This document shows, piece after piece, positions 1 to 7,155 of a stretch of 64,000 nucleotides of DNA. Made by a program: the position numbers and the translations under genes. Positions within the stretch are counted from its first letter, which is position 1; each line of letters opens with the position of its first letter. Under the pieces are notes generated by a model. The model saw only the letters and a program-made list of their open reading frames with translations, was not told where the DNA came from and ran no database searches. Origin of the DNA: Bradyrhizobium sp. 139 (lineage in GTDB: Bacteria; Pseudomonadota; Alphaproteobacteria; Rhizobiales; Xanthobacteraceae); assembly GCF_023074175.1 (NCBI RefSeq), contig NZ_JADPKS010000174.1, forward strand, positions 62,001 to 126,000, in the 5' to 3' direction.

Positions 1-1699
1 AGGCGAGAAAGTGCGTCAGGCGCTCGCGGAAGGCTTCACGCACCAGCCGGTCGCGCGTCGCGACGACGAGATCGTCAGCCGGCAGTGTCGGGTTGACCAG
101 CCGGCAGCCGTCGAGATCGAGCACCACGAGTGCGGAGATCTCGTCGCGGTTGATGCCGGCGATGACGACATCGCGCACCAGCGGCGCGCAGGCGGCGACG
201 AAGCGCGCGCGCAGCGGGCCGACGCTGACCCAGGTGCCGCTGCCGAGTTTGAAGTCCTCACCGATGCGGCCGTCGAAATCGAAGCCGGCATTGAGATCGT
301 CGGGATCGGCGGGCTTGAGCGCGTCGCCGAGCTTGTAGAAGCCTTCCTCGTCGAACGATTTTGCGGTGATGTCGGGCTGGCGCCAGTAGCCGGGCATCAC
401 GTTCGGCCCCTTGCAGCGCACTTCCATCTTGCCGTTGTTCGGCACCAGCTTGGCGTCGTTGCCTGATACCGGCAACCCGACATGGCCGGAGCGGCTGGTG
501 CGCGGATTGACCGACATGAAGAACGGCGCGGTTTCGGTTGCGCCGAGGCCGGTCAGCATCGGCACGCGATAGCCCTTTTCCTTCACGGCGAGCTCGTCGA
601 GGCTGTTCCAGACGAATGGCGATAGCGCTGCGCCCGAGAAGAACATCGCATGCAGCCGGTCGAAGAACTTTGCGCGCAGCCCCTGGTCGTCGCGCAGATA
701 AGACAGCAGCGATTCATAGCCCTTGGGCACGTTGAAATAGACCGTCGGTGAAATCTCCTGGAGATTGCGCACGCTCTCCTCGATGCCTCCAGGCACCGGC
801 TTGCCGGCGTCCAGATACATCGAGCCGCCATTGTAGAGCGTCAGCCCGATATTGTGGTTGCCCCCGAAGGTGTGATTCCAGGGCAGCCAGTCGATGATCA
901 CAGGCGGCTCGTCCTTGAGGAAGGCGAGCGTCTCGCGCAGCATCACCTGGTTGGCGCAGATCATGCGCTGGGTGTTGATGACAGCCTTGGGATTGCCGGT
1001 CGAGCCCGACGTCAGCAGGAATTTTGCGATCGTGTCCGGACCGATCTTGCCGTGCGCTTCGTCCAGATCGCTGCGGATCGGCGTCGCCATGAGGTCGGCG
1101 AGCAAGGTGACGTCGCGGCCCGGCACCTTGCCGTAGGAAGCGGCGATCTCGGTGCCGAGCGAGACATTGGCGGAAAGCGCATCCGCGAACCTGTCGGCGT
1201 CCTCGGCGAAGACGAGGCCGGGCGTCAGCAGCTTCATCAGGTAAGAGAGCTTGCCGTAATCCTTCGACACCAGCGAATAGGCCGCCGACACCGGGCAGAA
1301 CGGGATGCCGGCATAGAACGCGCCGAACGCGAGCAGTGCGTGATCGATCGAATTGCCTGAGAGGATGACGACCGGCCGCTCCGCCGACAGGCCGCGCCGG
1401 ATCAGGCTTGAGGCGATGTGCCGGGACGCGATGAGCAACTCGGCATAGGTGATCTTGCGCCAGCCGCGGCCGCCTTCGCGCTCCGCCATGAAGACGCGGT
1501 CCGGCGTGGTCTTGGCCCAGTGATGCAGGCGGTCGGTGATGCGGACGGGATAGTCGCCAAGCGGCTGTTTGGGCCGCAGATAAATCGTGCCGTCGTCGCG
1601 CCGCTCGATGTTGACGACGGGATCGCCGAACGAAATGGGCCGCAGCGGGGAAGTGCTCGCGCCGCGCTCGATGCTGGAAGAGGACGGCTGCGCGCTCAT
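1..1699 (-). CDS. fcs: Feruloyl-CoA synthase-like AMP-forming ligase (partial, C-terminus outside window)
   Basis: An AMP-forming acyl-CoA synthetase that would activate a hydroxycinnamate such as ferulate to its CoA thioester with ATP in the cytoplasm. About 566 residues lie in the window and the C-terminus is cut by the window edge. The phosphate-binding motif TSGSTGNPK is at residues 230-238, and PWNHTFGGNHN at about 273-283 followed by NGGSMYLDAGKP is a pattern I associate with feruloyl-CoA synthases. Its ATG overlaps the TGA of the upstream crotonase (ATGA), so the two genes are probably translationally coupled. The substrate is inferred from family and from nearby pobA; another aryl acid is possible. 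Confidence 0.82.
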   Translation of the reverse strand, partial: MSAQPSSSSIERGASTSPLRPISFGDPVVNIERRDDGTIYLRPKQPLGDYPVRITDRLHHWAKTTPDRVFMAEREGGRGWRKITYAELLIASRHIASSLIRRGLSAERPVVILSGNSIDHALLAFGAFYAGIPFCPVSAAYSLVSKDYGKLSYLMKLLTPGLVFAEDADRFADALSANVSLGTEIAASYGKVPGRDVTLLADLMATPIRSDLDEAHGKIGPDTIAKFLLTSGSTGNPKAVINTQRMICANQVMLRETLAFLKDEPPVIIDWLPWNHTFGGNHNIGLTLYNGGSMYLDAGKPVPGGIEESVRNLQEISPTVYFNVPKGYESLLSYLRDDQGLRAKFFDRLHAMFFSGAALSPFVWNSLDELAVKEKGYRVPMLTGLGATETAPFFMSVNPRTSRSGHVGLPVSGNDAKLVPNNGKMEVRCKGPNVMPGYWRQPDITAKSFDEEGFYKLGDALKPADPDDLNAGFDFDGRIGEDFKLGSGTWVSVGPLRARFVAACAPLVRDVVIAGINRDEISALVVLDLDGCRLVNPTLPADDLVVATRDRLVREAFRERLTHFLA

Positions 1700-2505
1700 G
1701 ATTTGGGCTTCACCTTTGCGGTCTTGTGCTCGAGGAATTCGCGGATTCTGCGTTTTGCCTCCTTGTCGCTCTGCGCCACCGTCGCCATCAGCGATTCCAT
1801 CAACAGGCCGGTCTGCGGATTGGCCTCCGCGATCATCGGCAGCGCCTGCAGCACGGCGAAGTTCGTCAGCGGCGCGTTGGAGGCGACCTTGGTCGCAAGC
1901 TCCAGCGCCTTGCCGAGCCCGTTGCCGGCCTCCGTGACATATTGCGCAAAGCCGTAGGAGGCGCCTTCGGTCGCGGAATAGACGCGGCCGGTCAGCATCA
2001 TGTCCATCATCCTGGCGACGCCGATCAGCCGTGGCAGCCGCACCGAGCCGCCGCCGCCGACGAAGATGCCGCGCTGCCCTTCCGGCAGGGCGAAATAGGT
2101 CGAGGGCTCGGCGACGCGGATGTGGGCGGCGCAGGCAAGCTCCAGCCCGCCGCCGATCACGGCGCCCTTCAGCGCCGCGATCACGGGCACCCGGCTGTAC
2201 TGGATGCGGTCGAACACCCGGTGCCACATCTGCGAATGCAGCAGGCCACCGGTGGCGTCATGGTCCTGAAGCTCGGAGAGGTCGAGGCCGGAGGAAAAGT
2301 GATCGCCGATGCCGTGGATGACGACCGCGCCAATATCCTCGGGCAGGGAAGAAAAACACTCGCCGATTTCCTGGATAATACCGTCGTTGAGCGCGTTGCG
2401 CTTGGCCGGCCGGTTCAGGCCCACGGTCAGAATCCGGTCCGCCCGCTCGATCCTCAAAAGCCCGGAGGCGCCCGCGTCAGCGGTCTCGGCGTTTCCCTGT
2501 GTCAT
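1696..2505 (-). CDS. Crotonase / enoyl-CoA hydratase family protein
   Basis: A 269-residue cytoplasmic crotonase-fold enzyme. The oxyanion-hole segments are visible at SSGLDLSEL (about 71-79) and GAVIGGGLELA (about 114-124), and Glu142 in PEGQRGI is placed where crotonases keep a catalytic glutamate. It is first gene of a two-gene operon and overlaps the ligase start by four bases. Beside a feruloyl-CoA synthase the natural role would be hydration, and possibly retro-aldol cleavage, of feruloyl- or coumaroyl-CoA to an aromatic aldehyde plus acetyl-CoA. That role is inference; a generic enoyl-CoA hydratase or isomerase cannot be excluded from sequence alone. Confidence 0.82.
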   Translation of the reverse strand: MTQGNAETADAGASGLLRIERADRILTVGLNRPAKRNALNDGIIQEIGECFSSLPEDIGAVVIHGIGDHFSSGLDLSELQDHDATGGLLHSQMWHRVFDRIQYSRVPVIAALKGAVIGGGLELACAAHIRVAEPSTYFALPEGQRGIFVGGGGSVRLPRLIGVARMMDMMLTGRVYSATEGASYGFAQYVTEAGNGLGKALELATKVASNAPLTNFAVLQALPMIAEANPQTGLLMESLMATVAQSDKEAKRRIREFLEHKTAKVKPKS

Positions 2506-2524
2506 TTGCGTCCTTGTCAGAATA

Positions 2525-2539
2525 GTTATGTTGTATAAC
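2525..2539. promoter_or_regulatory. Candidate operator GTTAT-N5-ATAAC upstream of crotonase-fcs operon
   Basis: A perfect 5-bp inverted repeat with a 5-bp spacer lies 20 bp before the crotonase start, in the promoter region of the operon. The same architecture (GTTAT-N5-ATAAT) occurs before pobA at 7074-7088. It is likely a repressor-type site, but the regulator is not in this window. Confidence 0.45.
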
Positions 2540-2646
2540 GAATTCTGGGGGAGTCAAGGAGGGGCCCGTCGTAGTTGCGGGAGAGGGCGGCTTCGAACAA
2601 ATGCAAGGCATTAGAGCGCCGCATTGGCGCAATGTGCTCAAACGCC

Positions 2647-3045
2647 TCAAACGGTTCCGGTCATCAACTTCTTCGCGGCCTGAGCCAGCAGGCCCGATCG
2701 GGTGTAGCCGTGGGCCTCGGCATATTTGTCGATCTGCTCCAGGACGTCGCCGGGCAAGGTGACATTGACGCGCACGATCTTTGGCTGCTCGTCCTTCACC
2801 GACACCAGAATGGCGACGCCTGAGCGGTTCTCCGGATCCGACATGATCTCTTCGAGCGACGAAGGTTTGGGAATCGCCTCTCCGTCGTCCGCCATGCCTT
2901 CGAGATGAAACGCCAGCGCTTCCTCGGCCATGTCGCGCGCTTCGTCGAGCGTGGTCCCTGCGGTCACGACGCCCGGCAGATCGGGAAACGACACGCCGAA
3001 ATCGCTGTCGGCGTCCTTATGAATAAGACCAATGTAATGACGCAT
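2647..3045 (-). CDS. hicB: HicB-type antitoxin
   Basis: A 132-residue HicB-family antitoxin. The N-terminal half (from MRHYIGLIHKD through SFPDLPGVVTAG and LAFHLEGM) is the degraded RNase H-like HicB fold that neutralises the toxin. The C-terminal part (VRVNVTLPGDVLEQIDKYAE) reads as a ribbon-helix-helix DNA-binding domain for autoregulation. The ATG at 3045 starts five bases after the hicA stop codon. It appears intact even though its partner hicA is frameshifted. Because the shifted hicA frame has no stop, translation from the hicA start reads straight into hicB as a 197-codon fusion frame. Confidence 0.85.
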   Translation of the reverse strand: MRHYIGLIHKDADSDFGVSFPDLPGVVTAGTTLDEARDMAEEALAFHLEGMADDGEAIPKPSSLEEIMSDPENRSGVAILVSVKDEQPKIVRVNVTLPGDVLEQIDKYAEAHGYTRSGLLAQAAKKLMTGTV

Positions 3046-3050
3046 GGCGC

Positions 3051-3240
3051 TTACCTCAGCTTCAGGCCGGATTGCCGTTCTATAGCCTTCAGGGTGCCGA
3101 GCGGGACGTCCCGCTTCGGATGAGGGACCGTGACGCGGCCCGTCTTCGTCGGGTGCTTGAACTGGACGTGGCTGCCTTTTTTGAGCCACTTGAACCCAGC
3201 CATCCCTCTGAAGGGCCGAGACAATTTCCCGGCTATTCAT
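3051..3240 (-). pseudogene. hicA: HicA-type mRNA interferase toxin, frameshifted at an A6 run
   Basis: A short double-stranded RNA-binding-fold HicA toxin. It begins MNSREIVSALQRDGW at 3240 and should continue VAQK-GSHVQFKHPTKTGR and end GTLKAIERQSGLKLR with TAA at 3051-3053. The two halves are in different frames. Removing one base from the six-A run (T6 on the plus strand, 3177-3182) restores a single 62-residue HicA with the GSH catalytic histidine segment. As written the toxin is out of frame and the frame fuses to hicB. It could be a true inactivating mutation, a sequencing error in a homopolymer, or expression through slippage. An internal ATG (MAGFKWLKKGSH) offers a shorter in-frame product. 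Confidence 0.8.
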
Positions 3241-3285
3241 CGTGTGTATTTATACACATCAGGCATGGATTTGTCAATCCGAGAC

Positions 3286-3747
3286 TCACACCACCTTATG
3301 CACGTCGATCACCACGCGATCCGCATGGCGCGCGGCTGAGCCGATGAAGACGTGCTCCATCAGCCAGCGGTACTTCTCATGCCCGGTCTCGAACCGGGGC
3401 ACGGTGCGGAAATAGATCAGTCCTGGATCGACCGGCTCGCCGCGCTTGAGCTTCTGCAAAAGCTCGACCAGGCCGAAGCGCATGCCCTTGTTCTCGACAT
3501 AGACGGTGGCGCCGTCGTCGGTCTGGAAGGCGTATCTGGCTTCGAGATCGATCAGCTCGTTGGGCCGGATGGTCTGGAAGTCGGCGCCGAACGGCAGCAC
3601 CTTGCCGGTGATTGCGCCCTTTACCTCGCCGCCGAGGATCGGAATGATCCGGCGGACGCCGATGCCGGTCTCGCCGACGGTGACGACGTCGCCGATCTCA
3701 GCGGTGATGGTGAAGACGTATTTGGTCTCCAGCGTCGGTGTGGTCAT
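3286..3747 (-). CDS. DUF3237 domain-containing protein
   Basis: A 153-residue cytoplasmic protein beginning MTTPTLETKYVFTITAEIG, which matches the DUF3237 family pattern: paired beta-strand segments such as GVRRIIPILGGEVKG, VLPFGADFQ and ARYAFQTDDGATVYVENKG. No signal peptide or membrane segment is seen. It follows the TRAP large-permease gene by 11 bp and is therefore probably the last gene of the dctQ-dctM unit. The biochemical role of the family is not settled. The context suggests a role with the imported acid, but this is inference. Confidence 0.75.
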   Translation of the reverse strand: MTTPTLETKYVFTITAEIGDVVTVGETGIGVRRIIPILGGEVKGAITGKVLPFGADFQTIRPNELIDLEARYAFQTDDGATVYVENKGMRFGLVELLQKLKRGEPVDPGLIYFRTVPRFETGHEKYRWLMEHVFIGSAARHADRVVIDVHKVV

Positions 3748-3758
3748 CGCTTCGCCTC

Positions 3759-5078
3759 TCAATGCGCCATCATGCGCGTCGGCAGCCATGTCGCCAGCAG
3801 CGGGAACGCGATCAGGATCACCAGGCGCACGAGGTCTGTCGCCACGAACGGGATCACGCCCTTGAAGATGGTGGAGAAGGAGACGTCCTTCACCACGCTC
3901 TTGATGACGAAGACGTTCATGCCGACCGGCGGATGGATCAGGCCGAGCTCGACCGTCATCACGATGATGACGCCGAACCAGATCGGGTCGAAGCCCAGAT
4001 GCGTGATGACGGGGAAGATGATCGGCACGGTGAGAATGATCATCGCCATGGCGTCCATCAGGCAGCCGAGCACGAGATACATCACCATGATCAGCGCCAG
4101 CACGCCGTAGGGTCCGAGGCCGAGACCCGTGAGGAATTCCGTGACCTTCTGCGGCGTCTGCGTCACCGTGAGGAAATAGCCGAAGATCAGCGCGCCGATC
4201 AGCACGGTAAAGACGGCGGCCGCGGTGCGCGTGGCCTGGAGCAGCGACGCCAGAATCTTCTCGCGGTCGAGCCGCCCCGTCAGCACGCCGATGATGAACG
4301 CGCCCGCGGCGCCGACGCCGCCGGCTTCCGTGGGGGTGAAGCGCGGCAGGAACGGCAGGCCGTAGAGGCCGCCGATCACGAACACGAACAGCAGCACCGG
4401 CGCCCAGATCTCCTTCAATCCGGCAAAGCGCTCGCGCCACGGCAGCACCTTGCCCTTGGGCAGGAAGTCCGGGCGGAAATAGCCGATCAGGAAGATCGTG
4501 ATCATGTACATCGTCATCGCCAGGATGCCCGGGATGATGCCGGCGATGAACAGCTTGCCGATGTCCTGCTCGGTGATGATGCCATAGACCGCGAGCACGG
4601 TTGAGGGCGGCAGCATCGCGCCGAGCGTGCCGCCGGCGGCGATCACGCCCGTCGCGAATGACTGCGGATAGCCGAAGCGGCGCATCTCGGGGTAGGCGAC
4701 GGCGGAGAAGGTCGCTGCGGTCGCGACAGAGGAGCCGCAGATGGCGGCAAAGCCGCCGCAGGCGCCGACGGTGGCGATGCCGAGCCCGCCGCGCAAATGC
4801 CCGACGAACCCGTTGGCGGCGCGGAACAGCTCGCGGCTCATGCCGGAATTGCTGACGAAGGAGCCCATCAGCAGGAACATCGGGATGACGCCGAAGGTGT
4901 AGTCGGTGACCGTGCGCATCGAGGTCTGGCCAACCAGCTTCAGCGCCGGCGTGGCGCCGACGAGATAGGAGAAGCCGGACACACCCACGAGGCCCATGGC
5001 CATGCCGACGGGCACGCGCAGCAGCATCAACGCGAACAGGGAAACGAAGCCGAGAACGGCGACGGCATCGGTGCTCAT
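3759..5078 (-). CDS. dctM: TRAP transporter large permease (DctM family)
   Basis: A 439-residue multi-spanning inner-membrane protein and the main translocation subunit of a TRAP secondary transporter. Family-typical stretches are visible: LMLLRVPVGMAMGLVG near the N-terminus, IPMFLLMGSF, GGLGIATVGACGGFAAICGSS and LGLIHPPVGMNVFVI near the end. Start ATG is at 5078, two bases after the dctQ stop, so dctQ, dctM and the DUF3237 gene read as one operon. With the periplasmic DctP it should import an organic acid using the sodium or proton gradient. Its location between fcs and pobA suggests an aromatic acid. Confidence 0.9.
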   Translation of the reverse strand: MSTDAVAVLGFVSLFALMLLRVPVGMAMGLVGVSGFSYLVGATPALKLVGQTSMRTVTDYTFGVIPMFLLMGSFVSNSGMSRELFRAANGFVGHLRGGLGIATVGACGGFAAICGSSVATAATFSAVAYPEMRRFGYPQSFATGVIAAGGTLGAMLPPSTVLAVYGIITEQDIGKLFIAGIIPGILAMTMYMITIFLIGYFRPDFLPKGKVLPWRERFAGLKEIWAPVLLFVFVIGGLYGLPFLPRFTPTEAGGVGAAGAFIIGVLTGRLDREKILASLLQATRTAAAVFTVLIGALIFGYFLTVTQTPQKVTEFLTGLGLGPYGVLALIMVMYLVLGCLMDAMAMIILTVPIIFPVITHLGFDPIWFGVIIVMTVELGLIHPPVGMNVFVIKSVVKDVSFSTIFKGVIPFVATDLVRLVILIAFPLLATWLPTRMMAH

Positions 5079-5080
5079 GA

Positions 5081-5617
5081 TTACTCCGTCGCCTTCAGCT
5101 TGGGGTCGTGCATCTCTTCGGGATGGAAGATCAACCGGTAGGTGCGGATCGCGATCAGCAGCACGGCGGAGACGTCGCCGATCCAGGCGATCGCGAAGAA
5201 CGGCCAGGTCGGCATGTGCATGTCGAAGGTCTGCACATTGTCGTTGTAGGTGCCCCGCACCTTGTCGAACAAGGTCCAGGTCTGCACGCTGACGACGAAC
5301 AGCAGAACCAGCGTTGCGAACACGTCGATCCAGCGCTGATGGCGCGGCCCGACATTGCCCCAGACCAGGTCGACGGTAATGTGGGTGCCGCGATAGGAGG
5401 TCGCGGCAATGCCCCAGAAAATGAGAATGCCAAGCAGCATGCGGCCGATGTCGAAACTGTCGGGGATCGAATAGTTCAGCGTGTTGCGCAGCAGCACCGA
5501 CAGGAAGATGTCGAGCGCGACAATGCCGACGAAGCCGGCCGCGATCCATTCGATCGTATCGATGACGCGATCCATCCAACTTCGTTTCGTGGGAAGTGTC
5601 TCGTCGTGTGACGTCAT
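5081..5617 (-). CDS. dctQ: TRAP transporter small permease (DctQ family)
   Basis: A 178-residue integral membrane protein with four hydrophobic helices, including IAAGFVGIVALDIFLSVLLR and FATLVLLFVVSVQTW, the normal size and layout of DctQ subunits. The motif RGTHITVDLVW is typical of the family. Start ATG at 5617 (MTSHDE) was chosen because AAAGGG lies just upstream. A shorter start at 5575 (MDRVIDT) is also possible. A longer upstream frame runs into the intergenic palindromic repeat and is not credible. It pairs with DctM two bases downstream. Confidence 0.85.
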   Translation of the reverse strand: MTSHDETLPTKRSWMDRVIDTIEWIAAGFVGIVALDIFLSVLLRNTLNYSIPDSFDIGRMLLGILIFWGIAATSYRGTHITVDLVWGNVGPRHQRWIDVFATLVLLFVVSVQTWTLFDKVRGTYNDNVQTFDMHMPTWPFFAIAWIGDVSAVLLIAIRTYRLIFHPEEMHDPKLKATE

Positions 5618-5647
5618 GCCCTTTGATCCCGATGTCGCCGCGCACTT

Positions 5648-5790
5648 CGCCTCTCCCCGCGTGCGGGGAGAGGCCGACGCGCAAAGCGCGGCGGGTGAGG
5701 GGGACTCTCCGCGAGTTCGACTATCACCGCCCCCGCGGAGACTCCCCCTCACCCCAACCCTCTCCCCGCAAGCGGGGCGAGGGAGACGAA
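5648..5790. repeat. Palindromic intergenic repeat (family E, CCTCTCCCC type)
   Basis: Nested inverted repeats: CCTCTCCCCGC/GCGGGGAGAGG at 5649-5672, GGGTGAGGGGGA matched by TCCCCCTCACCC further on, and CTCTCCCCGC/GCGGGGCGAGGG at the end. The same family is present at 32883-33206, where a MITE has inserted into it. It separates dctQ from dctP. No gene lies in 5618-5876. Confidence 0.75.
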
Positions 5791-5876
5791 GCGCCGTGCG
5801 CCCCTCACCCTTCAGCGCGGGTGCAGAACAACAGCGGCGAGACGGCTCCCGCCGCCGCGTCCTTATCGAGGCGGCC

Positions 5877-6893
5877 TCACTCCGCCAGTGCGTTGTACTT
5901 CTTCAGCGACGCCTTCAAATCCGCAAGTGCTGCGTCCGGATCGGCACCGGTCTTCTTGGCACCGTCGGACCATGTCTTGACCAGCGGCTCGGCGGCCTTC
6001 TTCCAGGCGGCGGTCTGATCCGGCGTCAGCTTGTAGACCTCGTGATCGGATTCAGCCTTCACCTTGTCGATGCCGGCATCCTCGAACTTGCCCCAGTGCT
6101 CGCCGACCACGCCGGCCATTTCGGTCGAGCAGTTCTTGTCGATCGCGGCCTTCTGCTTGTCGGACATCGCATTGTACTTGTCCTTGTTGATCACGAACAC
6201 GAAGGTCGTGGTGTAGAGCGGCGCCTCCATGTCGTACTTGGTCACCTTGTCGATGCCGAACAGCACCAGCGAACCCCAGGGGAAGGTGACGCCGTCGGCG
6301 ACGCCGCGCTCGATGATGTCGCGCACTTCGGGCGCGGAGGACTGCACGTTGGTGCCGCCGAGCGAGGTGACGAAATTCGCCATGGTGGCGTGGGCGGGGC
6401 GGATCTTCAGGCCCTTCACGTCCTCCGGCATCACGATCTTCCTGGTGCGGGAGTGGAAGGAGGAGGGCGAGTGGACGAAGGCGAGGCAGTATTTGACGTC
6501 CTTCATCTCCTTCTCGGCATATTTGCGGTACCAGGCGTCGAGCCCCATCGATCCGCCCTTGGCGTCCGAGATCAGGAACGGCAATTCGCCCGCGCCGATG
6601 ATCGGGAAGCGGCCGGGCTGGTAGCCGGGATTGACGTAGGTGACGTCGGCAATGCCGTCGCGTGCCATGTCGTAATGGTCGAACGCCTTGCCCATCTGTT
6701 GGGCCGGAAAAACCTTCCCCGTGATAGTGCCGCCGGAATCCTTATTCACCGCGGCCACCCAGTCTTCCAGTGATTTTTGCAGCGGATGCGAAGCCGGCAC
6801 CCAGTGCGAGATCTTCAGGTCAAAAGTTTTGTCCTGCGCGAACGCAGGGCTCACGCTTGCTGCCAGCAGCAACGCCAGACAGGCTTTCCTCAT
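5877..6893 (-). CDS. dctP: TRAP transporter substrate-binding protein (DctP family)
   Basis: A 338-residue periplasmic binding protein. A Sec signal peptide (MRKACLALLLAASVSPAFA, cleaved before QDKTF) is followed by the DctP-fold sequence with ISHWVPASHPLQKSLEDWV, FPAQQMGKAFDHYDM and LKIRPAHATM. In this family the arginine in the last motif normally binds the substrate carboxylate. ATG at 6893 has GGGAGAG seven bases upstream; an upstream in-frame start would spoil the signal peptide. It lies 259 bp before dctQ, separated by a repeat, so it may be transcribed more strongly than the permeases. It is divergent from pobA. Confidence 0.9.
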   Translation of the reverse strand: MRKACLALLLAASVSPAFAQDKTFDLKISHWVPASHPLQKSLEDWVAAVNKDSGGTITGKVFPAQQMGKAFDHYDMARDGIADVTYVNPGYQPGRFPIIGAGELPFLISDAKGGSMGLDAWYRKYAEKEMKDVKYCLAFVHSPSSFHSRTRKIVMPEDVKGLKIRPAHATMANFVTSLGGTNVQSSAPEVRDIIERGVADGVTFPWGSLVLFGIDKVTKYDMEAPLYTTTFVFVINKDKYNAMSDKQKAAIDKNCSTEMAGVVGEHWGKFEDAGIDKVKAESDHEVYKLTPDQTAAWKKAAEPLVKTWSDGAKKTGADPDAALADLKASLKKYNALAE

Positions 6894-6941
6894 CACGCGT
6901 CTCTCCCTGTTTTTGACGGCGGGCTTCGATGGCCCGGTCTC

Positions 6942-6957
6942 GTTAATTAACATGTTA
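6942..6957. promoter_or_regulatory. Palindromic site in dctP promoter region
   Basis: An AT-rich patch about 50 bp before dctP contains two overlapping perfect palindromes, GTTAATTAAC (6942-6951) and TAACATGTTA (6948-6957). It stands out against GC-rich flanks and is placed where a regulator of dctP would bind. It is unlike the sites nearer pobA. Confidence 0.4.
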
Positions 6958-7020
6958 TCTAATTGGCGGACGCGTTCAAGCCTGAACTGGCGCGGCGCGC
7001 CGCCGCGTCATCTATGTCAG

Positions 7021-7033
7021 CCATGTTACATGG
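7021..7033. promoter_or_regulatory. Perfect 13-bp palindrome between dctP and pobA
   Basis: CCATGT-T-ACATGG is a perfect inverted repeat near the middle of the 262-bp divergent intergenic region, 123 bp before pobA. It may bind a regulator acting on either gene, or be a partial upstream site of a pobA activator. No protein assignment can be made from sequence. Confidence 0.35.
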
Positions 7034-7073
7034 ATTTGTCGCTGCGGCGACGAGCACTCCCCTTTACCCAACC

Positions 7074-7088
7074 GTTATATGATATAAT
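7074..7088. promoter_or_regulatory. Candidate operator GTTAT-N5-ATAAT upstream of pobA
   Basis: Contains the perfect palindrome TTATAT-G-ATATAA (7075-7087), 68 bp before the pobA start. It shares the GTTAT-N5-ATAAY form with 2525-2539 in front of the crotonase-fcs operon, which suggests a common regulator for the aromatic-acid genes. Confidence 0.45.
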
Positions 7089-7155
7089 TATCGCGCGCGG
7101 ACGACCGCGACAAGCGAGCCGCGACGAAAGCCTACAGGATCGGAAGGAGCAAGTA

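Noticed and set aside
2647..3240. Single 197-residue HicA-HicB fusion protein
   Set aside because: Between residue 21 and the HicB methionine the translation does not resemble either family, whereas the other frame gives a textbook HicA C-terminus; the fusion arises from a one-base shift.
3759..5684. 641-codon frame covering dctM and the dctQ region
   Set aside because: The part before 5078 is an out-of-frame reading of dctQ; dctM starts at ATG 5078.
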